DNA from: Acetatifactor sp.
GTDB lineage: Bacteria > Bacillota > Clostridia > Lachnospirales > Lachnospiraceae
Reading direction: 5' to 3'
Length of the DNA: 7,223 bases
Assembly (NCBI GenBank): GCA_024699575.1
Contig: JAILPF010000002.1
Coordinates: 1-7,223 of the forward strand
Part shown: positions 1 through 3,976 of the stretch, piece by piece
Numbering within the stretch: position 1 is the first letter of the stretch
Layout: every line of letters begins with the position of its first letter
The notes under the pieces: model-generated
Told to the model about the DNA's origin: nothing
Database searches by the model: none
Seen by the model: the letters and a program-made list of their open reading frames with translations, nothing else
Made by a program: the position numbers and the translations under genes

Positions 1-31
1 GGTGTCGAGGGTTCGAATCCCCCTCTCGCTA
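1..31 (+). tRNA. 3' end of a tRNA gene (partial)
   Basis: Only the 3' third of the tRNA is in the window. The T arm is visible: stem GAGGG (7-11), loop TTCGAAT (12-18), stem CCCCC (19-23) with one A-C mismatch. The 3' acceptor strand TCTCGCT (24-30) and discriminator A31 follow. CCA is not encoded, so it would be added after transcription. The bases before the T stem (GTGTC) fit a short variable loop, which argues for a class I tRNA. The anticodon is outside the window, so the amino acid cannot be assigned. Confidence 0.85.
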
Positions 32-42
32 TTTGTTCAGAG

Positions 43-77
43 AATGGAAACATTGAATGCTCAATGTTTCCATTTTT
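43..77 (+). terminator. Rho-independent terminator of the tRNA gene
   Basis: A perfect 14-bp stem, AATGGAAACATTGA (43-56) with TCAATGTTTCCATT (61-74), closes a 4-nt loop (ATGC). The 3' arm runs into T73-T77. It lies 12 bases past the tRNA and ends that transcript before the next promoter. Confidence 0.9.
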
Positions 78-96
78 GTGTGACGGGACCTCACGA

Positions 97-125
97 TTGA
101 CAATATATGGCATATATGATACGAT
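97..125 (+). promoter_or_regulatory. SigA-type promoter for the secreted repeat protein
   Basis: A consensus -35 box TTGACA (97-102) is followed by a 17-base spacer and a -10 box TACGAT (120-125, 4 of 6 matches to TATAAT). Transcription would start near 132, giving a leader of about 28 bases before the start codon. The AT-rich spacer contains the repeated word ATATATG/CATATATG. The promoter sits directly after the tRNA terminator, so this gene has its own transcription unit. Confidence 0.7.
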
Positions 126-148
126 TATCAAATATTATAAATACTTAT

Positions 149-155
149 AGGAGGG
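149..155 (+). promoter_or_regulatory. Strong ribosome binding site that fixes the true start of the repeat protein
   Basis: AGGAGGG lies 4 bases before ATG 160 and 10 bases before the in-frame ATG 166. No comparable site precedes GTG 240, where the long open frame begins. Translation therefore very likely starts at 160 or 166, upstream of the frame break. Confidence 0.85.
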
Positions 156-159
156 ATAA

Positions 160-243
160 ATGCAAATGAAAAAAATTTTAACAAAAAAGCTTTTAACAGT
201 TTCGTCATTGGCAATGTCAGGGGTGCTTTTTTTAGTAATGTGA
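160..243 (+). CDS. Signal-peptide segment of the secreted repeat protein, in the 0 frame (ends early at a frame break)
   Basis: This 27-codon frame begins MQMKKILTKK and continues with a hydrophobic stretch, then stops at TGA 241. It looks like the n- and h-regions of a Sec signal peptide with no cleavage site. The missing c-region is found in the -1 frame just after the T7 tract: reading 234 onward gives SNVISAQAAV, with an ideal A-Q-A signal peptidase I site. The joined product would be about 552 residues, cleaved after residue 33 or 34. The start could instead be ATG 166 (MKKILTKK), which has the more typical signal-peptide beginning. The stop TGA overlaps GTG 240 as GTGA, so reinitiation is formally possible but would give a protein without an export signal. 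This segment and the following CDS are best read as one gene. Confidence 0.8.
   Translation: MQMKKILTKKLLTVSSLAMSGVLFLVM
227..234 (+). other. T7A tract / in-frame slippery heptamer at the frame break
   Basis: Seven T bases (227-233) precede A234. In the frame set by ATG 160, the codons CTT TTT TTA place T TTT TTA at 228-234, which has the X XXY YYZ form of a -1 ribosomal slippery site. A -1 slip continues at AGT 234 and enters the long frame exactly. One extra T in the tract (T8) would encode the same peptide. A purine-rich AGGGG (219-223) lies a few bases upstream. Alternatives are a homopolymer sequencing error, slipped-strand phase variation, or a fixed inactivating deletion. Confidence 0.75.
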
Positions 244-1817
244 TTTCTGCTCAGGCTGCAGTGACGTCGAAGGATATTTTTAATGCGGAGTATTATTCTG
301 AAAAATATTCGGATTTGGCAGCAGCCTTTGGAACAGACACAGCAGCATTGTATGACCACTATGTAAGTTTCGGACAGACAGAGGGTAGAGTATTCTCAGA
401 ACTGATTGATGTCAAGAAATACAGAGAAGCTTACAAAGATTTGGATGAGGCTTTCGGCGATGATTGGGATGCTTATGTAAACCACTTTGTCGAGTTTGGC
501 TACAAAGAAGGAAGAGAATCCTTCGGAACATTTAATGCAAAAGCATATGCTGAAAGATACAGCGATTTGAAGGACGCTTTTGGAGATGATCTTCTTGCAC
601 TGTACAATCATTATATAACATTCGGAATCAGCGAGGGAAGAGATGCTACATATCATGCTTCCAGTTCAAGTTCTTCAGGATCCAATGCAACACCAAGCTC
701 CAGTACAGGTCGGACAGAGGCACCGGTAACTACAGTTGGACGTTTGCTGGATCCCAAGACCGGAGCACCGGTTCCCAATGCAACACTGACGTCTACAAGA
801 ACATCTGATGTTTTTGAAGAATTGGCTGAAACAGTATCCGGAAATGATGCAGCGGAAACAGTATCTGGCGGTGATATATTAGAGCACAGAGATGGATACT
901 ATGTAGTTAGAACAGATGCAGATGGATATTATGAGATTCCTGACTTTGCACCCGGTGTTTACCGTGTAGAAGCAGAGGCAGAAGGTTTCCTTTCTCTGAC
1001 CTTGAATTCTATCACTATTGAGCCTCAGGCTTCTGACTTTGCGATGCCTACTTTCCAGATGCTAAGTGAAGGAGATGGAAGCAACACAGTAAGTGGTGTA
1101 GCGAAAGATGCTGTTACCGGTGCACCAATGAGCGGAGTGACTGTTACTGTTCGTGCTGACTGGAATACGTATGAGGGAAGTGCTGTCACAACTGTTACGA
1201 CTGCAGAAGACGGTTCATATACCTTAGAACTGGCAAGAGGTTACTATACACTTGAGTTTAGCATTGATGGTTATTCATCAGCGTTTGTAAATGTTGCAAG
1301 TTCAAATGTTAATCCGAATGCTCAAGGTGTATTGGTTCCTTCTACAACAGCTGTTGGTGAAGTAGAATACAGAATCGTGTTGACATGGGGTGAGACACCA
1401 AACGATTTGGATTCTCATTTGGTAGGACCTTCTGCTGAGAATGGCCTTTTCCATGTATACTACGCGGATAAACAATATTTTGAAGGTGATGAGTTAGTCG
1501 CACAGTTGGATGTCGATGATGTTTCATCCTATGGACCTGAAACGGTTACCATTGTTGAAGCGAAGGCTGACGAAACATATTACTACTCAGTACATGATTT
1601 TACCAACGGTGGTTTAGACAATTCTACTGAAATGTCTGCATCTGGTGCGATAGTTAAAGTTTATCTTGGCGCTGAGTTAGTAAAAGAGTACAATGTACCG
1701 CTGTACAGGCAAGGAAATATATGGAATGTATTTAAGATTGAAAATGGTGAAGTTGTGACCATCAATGAGTATAATGCAAATTATGATACAATATTTGGTG
1801 AGTATACACTGCACTAA
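240..1817 (+). CDS. Secreted multidomain surface protein: 42-residue repeats, CarboxypepD_reg-like domains, YfaP/DUF2135-like C-terminus
   Basis: This is the body of the frame-broken gene that starts at 160; GTG 240 is only where the open frame begins. Residue numbers count from GTG 240. Residues 9-134 hold three tandem 42-residue repeats with the pattern Y..YSDL..AFG.D..AL..HY..FG..EGR. A Ser-rich linker covers 140-156. Residues about 164-272 and 283-370 resemble carboxypeptidase regulatory-like beta domains: each has a D..TG.P...VT/AT start, then DG.Y and G.Y..E strands. Residues about 376-525 resemble the YfaP/DUF2135 family, with LTWGETPNDLDSHL near 381 and a C-terminal run of beta strands. 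There is no LPXTG motif, SLH domain or membrane segment, so the protein is probably released or held non-covalently at the cell wall. Its function is unknown; binding or adhesion is inferred from the architecture. It is followed by a hairpin terminator. Expression as a secreted protein depends on how the T7 break is resolved. Confidence 0.85.
   Translation: MISAQAAVTSKDIFNAEYYSEKYSDLAAAFGTDTAALYDHYVSFGQTEGRVFSELIDVKKYREAYKDLDEAFGDDWDAYVNHFVEFGYKEGRESFGTFNAKAYAERYSDLKDAFGDDLLALYNHYITFGISEGRDATYHASSSSSSGSNATPSSSTGRTEAPVTTVGRLLDPKTGAPVPNATLTSTRTSDVFEELAETVSGNDAAETVSGGDILEHRDGYYVVRTDADGYYEIPDFAPGVYRVEAEAEGFLSLTLNSITIEPQASDFAMPTFQMLSEGDGSNTVSGVAKDAVTGAPMSGVTVTVRADWNTYEGSAVTTVTTAEDGSYTLELARGYYTLEFSIDGYSSAFVNVASSNVNPNAQGVLVPSTTAVGEVEYRIVLTWGETPNDLDSHLVGPSAENGLFHVYYADKQYFEGDELVAQLDVDDVSSYGPETVTIVEAKADETYYYSVHDFTNGGLDNSTEMSASGAIVKVYLGAELVKEYNVPLYRQGNIWNVFKIENGEVVTINEYNANYDTIFGEYTLH
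264..641 (+). repeat. Three tandem 126-bp coding repeats (42 residues each)
   Basis: Units cover residues 9-50, 51-92 and 93-134 of the 240 frame. The EGR triplets sit at 48-50, 90-92 and 132-134, so the period is exactly 42. Conserved positions in each unit include Y..(Y/A)Y(S/K)DL, AFG.D and a final H(Y/F)..FG..EGR. The DNA copies have diverged clearly, so this is an old protein repeat rather than a recent DNA duplication. Similar HY..FG..EGR repeats occur in many bacterial secreted proteins; their ligand is not known to me. Confidence 0.9.
825..875 (+). repeat. Short tandem peptide duplication AETVSG(N/G)D inside the first beta domain
   Basis: Codons 825-848 encode AETVSGND and 852-875 encode AETVSGGD, separated by one Ala codon. 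The motif recurs partially as NTVSG at the start of the second beta domain. The duplication lies in a predicted loop of the first carboxypeptidase-regulatory-like domain and looks like an insertion relative to a minimal domain. Confidence 0.8.
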
Positions 1818-1849
1818 AATAAAACTGATTGAAAAACAGTATGTTGCAT

Positions 1850-1879
1850 ACGGCAGATACGTAATGTATCTGCCGTTTT
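1850..1879 (+). terminator. Probable rho-independent terminator after the repeat protein gene
   Basis: CGGCAGATAC (1851-1860) pairs perfectly with GTATCTGCCG (1866-1875) around the loop GTAAT. A1850-T1876 adds an eleventh pair. The T tail is short (TTTT, 1876-1879, then GC), so some readthrough is plausible. The downstream protease start codon is only about 17 bases away with no clear promoter between, so readthrough may be how the protease gene is expressed. Confidence 0.75.
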
Positions 1880-1896
1880 GCAGTTAGGATGAGAGC

Positions 1897-2691
1897 ATGG
1901 AAAAAGATAACAAAAAATATAGATGTATGCTGTTAGTGGCGGCTATGTCCCTTGTGCTTAGTTTGAGTGGATGCCAAAATGAAGAGAATATAACGGAGAT
2001 TTCAGATCAGACAGAGAAGACGGAACAGGAGTCAGAGCTACAACAGGTGCAGGAGCCGATAGAGGAATTACCGGAACACGCACTGGTTCATCTGTATGCT
2101 GGACTGGATGATGAGCATTACACAGTCGGCTCAGGATTTATCATGGAAACAACGGAGCATAAAATATATATATGCACGAACCGCCATGTCATTCAAGATT
2201 ATGATGTTTGGGAAGTGTACTTTTGGGATGGTTCGAAAGTGACTGGCACAAAAGTGGGTATCAGTGAACTATATGATGTGGGCGTAGTGGAGATAAACAA
2301 AGTAGAAGTACCAGATAATATAAGAGAGCACATTGCCCCTGTCACTATTCAATTGGATGAGTGGAAAAAACTGGATAATGAACAGCCAGAAGTCTGGACA
2401 ATGAAAATAGATAACATGGGCTTAACGGGAGAGTTAGTGGAAGGAAAATTGATTAGCCCATTGGCGGTTTTTCGATGGGGGAACGGTTATCCTCAGACGG
2501 AGTTAGATATGGAACTGGCTGCAGGAGATTCAGGGTCAGCGATTTTTGACCAAAATGGCAGTTTAGTTTCCATGGTGTATGGTACTTCGCATGAAGAAGG
2601 GAAGCCAAAAAGATGGGGGATTCCGCTGGATGCGATTGTTGCTTGCTACAAGGAAATTTTGCTGAATAATTCCAAATGGAATATAGAGTAA
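1897..2691 (+). CDS. Lipoprotein trypsin-like (S1/HtrA-type) serine protease without PDZ domain
   Basis: The 264-residue product is a predicted membrane-anchored extracytoplasmic serine endopeptidase. It has a type II signal peptide: basic N-terminus, hydrophobic residues 11-23 and lipobox L23-S24-G25-C26, so C26 would be lipidated. A Glu/Gln-rich spacer follows (27-60). The protease domain spans about 62-258. The catalytic triad is complete: H97 in TNRHVI, D127 in LYDVGVV and S212 in AAGDSGSA. The oxyanion-loop GDSGS pattern is intact. Its length matches a bare protease domain plus anchor; degradative HtrA proteins normally carry a C-terminal PDZ domain, absent here. AGGA (1886-1889) lies 7 bases upstream of the ATG. 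The gene follows the secreted repeat protein in the same direction, so a surface-processing role is a reasonable inference, but the substrate is unknown. Confidence 0.92.
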   Translation: MEKDNKKYRCMLLVAAMSLVLSLSGCQNEENITEISDQTEKTEQESELQQVQEPIEELPEHALVHLYAGLDDEHYTVGSGFIMETTEHKIYICTNRHVIQDYDVWEVYFWDGSKVTGTKVGISELYDVGVVEINKVEVPDNIREHIAPVTIQLDEWKKLDNEQPEVWTMKIDNMGLTGELVEGKLISPLAVFRWGNGYPQTELDMELAAGDSGSAIFDQNGSLVSMVYGTSHEEGKPKRWGIPLDAIVACYKEILLNNSKWNIE

Positions 2692-3051
2692 GTATGGATA
2701 ACTGGGGGCGGAAAATAAAGACGCTGCCACTATTCTTTGTTTACGCGCCATGGGAGCACTTTAACGGGTAAAAGTCCGGAACACACCTAGATAGTGGAAA
2801 GTATAGCTGAACAGCAGGGTGTCTATCGTGAGGTGGAATTTGAGGGAAGCTGTAAGCAAATCTCTGGTCTGATGAACAGATATCACATATAAGGCTAAGC
2901 TACGAGAGATAAGTCGGCAAAGAGTGACAAAGTCTAGTAACTATTACCTTTGTAGTAGCAGAGTAAATGTGGCGGATATATGGAGAGAAAGAGCGATCAC
3001 CTTAAGCGTGTAGGTCTCACAGAGGTTTCATTAGCCTGGTAACAACGAACA

Positions 3052-3796
3052 GTGAGAAGTCTGCAAGTCGTACGAAACAAAAGTGCAGAGGGAGTGGACG
3101 GAATGAAGTGCACAGAACTTAATGAAAATCTTGCACAGAACAGTAAAATCATTAAGGAACAGTGGAGAACAAGAAAGTATAAACCTCAACCAGTACGAAG
3201 AGTGGAGATACCAAAGTCTGATGGTGGAGTCAGGAATCTAGGAGTACCAACAGTAATAGACAGATTCATGCAACAAGCTATTGCACAGGTGCTAACACCA
3301 TTCTATGAGGAACAATTCCATGACCACAGTTACGGATTAAGACCCAATAGATGTGTACAGTAAATCATGACAAGCTTATGACTATCATTGGCAGAACTAT
3401 CAAAGATGGGGATGTAATCTCTATTGTGAGAAAATACCTTGTTAGCGGAATCATGATTGATGACGAGTATTGTGATTCTATTGTGGGAACAGGTGGATTA
3501 ACTACTTCAATATAAGAATCGTGAAGACGCTCTGGAGAGAATTGGATGCAAGAATTCGTTACAGACTTCGTATGTGCATTTGGAAACAGTGGAAAATTCC
3601 GCAAAATAGAGCAAAGAACTTGATGAAGTTTGGCGTAAACAAGGGGGGAGCATGGTCAATGGCCTACTATGGGGCACATATAACTCAGGTATGTCACGGT
3701 GGTGTCAGGCGCGACGCTATAACTAAAGAGAGACTAACCCAATTTGGACTAGTCTCAATGTTAGATTTCTACACCGAAAGGTGTGTTACTTGTTAA
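3052..3796 (+). pseudogene. ltrA: Group II intron reverse transcriptase/maturase, broken into three fragments
   Basis: Three pieces in three frames align in order with a group II intron maturase. Fragment 1 (3052-3360) runs from LQVVRNKSAEGVDGM through YKPQPVRRVEIPK, GVRNLGVPTV.DR and HDHSYGLRPNRC; it lacks the normal first 20 or so residues. Fragment 2 (3360 to about 3491) starts VNHDKLMTIIGRTI and ends DSIVGT. Fragment 3 (about 3494-3796) starts WINYF and runs through RYRLRMCIWKQWK to TERCVTC and a stop, covering domain X to the C-terminus. The blocks lost between fragments should hold the first catalytic Asp region (DLEKFFD-type) and everything from PQGG through the YADD box to the thumb. 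No polymerase activity is possible. No HNH endonuclease domain is seen. The ltrA symbol is used in the generic sense. Confidence 0.93.
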
Positions 3797-3806
3797 GTTG
3801 ATTGAA

Positions 3807-3836
3807 CCGCCGTTTGCGGAACCGTACGCACGGTGG
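3807..3836 (+). ncRNA. Group II intron domain V hairpin
   Basis: The lower stem pairs CCGCCGT (3807-3813) with ACGGTGG (3830-3836), including one G-T pair. The upper stem pairs TGCG (3815-3818) with CGTA (3823-3826), closed by the tetraloop GAAC. The bases CG at 3827-3828 form the expected 2-nt bulge. T3814 opposite C3829 is a mismatch where a pair would be expected, which may weaken the helix. The position just after the maturase stop is canonical. Confidence 0.8.
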
Positions 3837-3881
3837 AGTGAGAGACCGAGGATTTATTTAATACAAAGGTAGTAAATACGA

Positions 3882-3911
3882 TTGCGATGCTTTTGCTAAT
3901 TGTGGTAAAAT
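3882..3911 (+). promoter_or_regulatory. Candidate promoter for the oxidoreductase-hypA operon
   Basis: TTGCGA (3882-3887, 4 of 6 to TTGACA) is followed by an 18-base spacer and TAAAAT (3906-3911, 5 of 6 to TATAAT). Transcription would begin near 3918, about 59 bases before the start codon. It lies at or just past the probable 3' end of the decayed intron. AT-rich intergenic DNA yields chance matches, so this is tentative. Confidence 0.45.
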
Positions 3912-3913
3912 TA

Positions 3914-3946
3914 TCTCATAATGAGCATGAGAGAAGATGCTTTTTT
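3914..3946 (+). promoter_or_regulatory. Overlapping inverted repeats and short hairpin with T tract upstream of the oxidoreductase gene
   Basis: CTCAT (3915-3919) and ATGAG (3921-3925) form a perfect inverted repeat around A3920. TCTCAT (3914-3919) can also pair with ATGAGA (3927-3932). AGCAT (3924-3928) can pair with ATGCT (3937-3941), followed by T3941-T3946. The last hairpin resembles a weak terminator and shares bases with the second pairing. Possible roles are an operator over the predicted transcription start or a leftover terminator for upstream transcripts. The stems are only 5-6 bp. Confidence 0.35.
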
Positions 3947-3976
3947 GACACTTTTTTCCAAAAATGGAGGTAGATT

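Larger units (their letters stand above)
2740..3885 (+). mobile_element. Degenerate group II intron (ends approximate)
   Basis: A gene-poor structured stretch (about 2740-3050) is followed by reverse transcriptase/maturase fragments (3052-3796) and a domain V hairpin (3807-3836), the standard order ribozyme domains I-III, ORF in domain IV, then domain V. The 5' part resembles ribozyme sequence I recall from Lachnospiraceae introns, including a TCTCAC (3015-3020)/GTGAGA (3052-3057) pairing. The total of about 1.15 kb is far below the 2 kb or more expected of an ORF-bearing intron, because the ORF has lost large blocks. The 5' boundary is near ACGCGCC at about 2736-2742, and the 3' boundary is somewhere in 3850-3890. 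Neither can be fixed without comparison. A domain VI with a bulged A is not evident, so the 3' end may be damaged. The element lies between genes and interrupts no recognisable coding sequence. Confidence 0.85.

Noticed and set aside
1..80. tRNA 3' end as an integration site for a mobile island
   Set aside because: No integrase, no second copy of the tRNA end and no direct repeat were seen in the window.
240..242. GTG 240 as the true start of the repeat protein
   Set aside because: It has no properly spaced ribosome binding site (AGGGG 219-223 is 16 bases away), would give a protein without a signal peptide, and ignores the strong site at 149-155 leading into a matching signal peptide.
247..261. 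Downstream hairpin as a frameshift-stimulating structure
   Set aside because: Only a 4-bp stem with a 7-base loop (CTGC/GCAG) was found, and no convincing pseudoknot. It is too weak to call as a feature.
2703..2740. Terminator after the protease gene (GGCGG near 2707 with GCTGCC near 2726)
   Set aside because: The stem is about 5 bp with a G-T pair and a 10-base loop, and the following T-rich stretch is interrupted. It could be a remnant of an intron target hairpin, but the evidence is too weak.
3052..3363. A small intact 103-residue gene
   Set aside because: It is the N-terminal fragment of the broken maturase; the TAA at 3361 arises at a deletion junction where the family sequence resumes in another frame.
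3521..3796. A small intact 91-residue gene
   Set aside because: It is the C-terminal maturase fragment. Homologous coding (WINYF) continues upstream of the GTG at 3521 in the same frame, so that GTG is not a real start.
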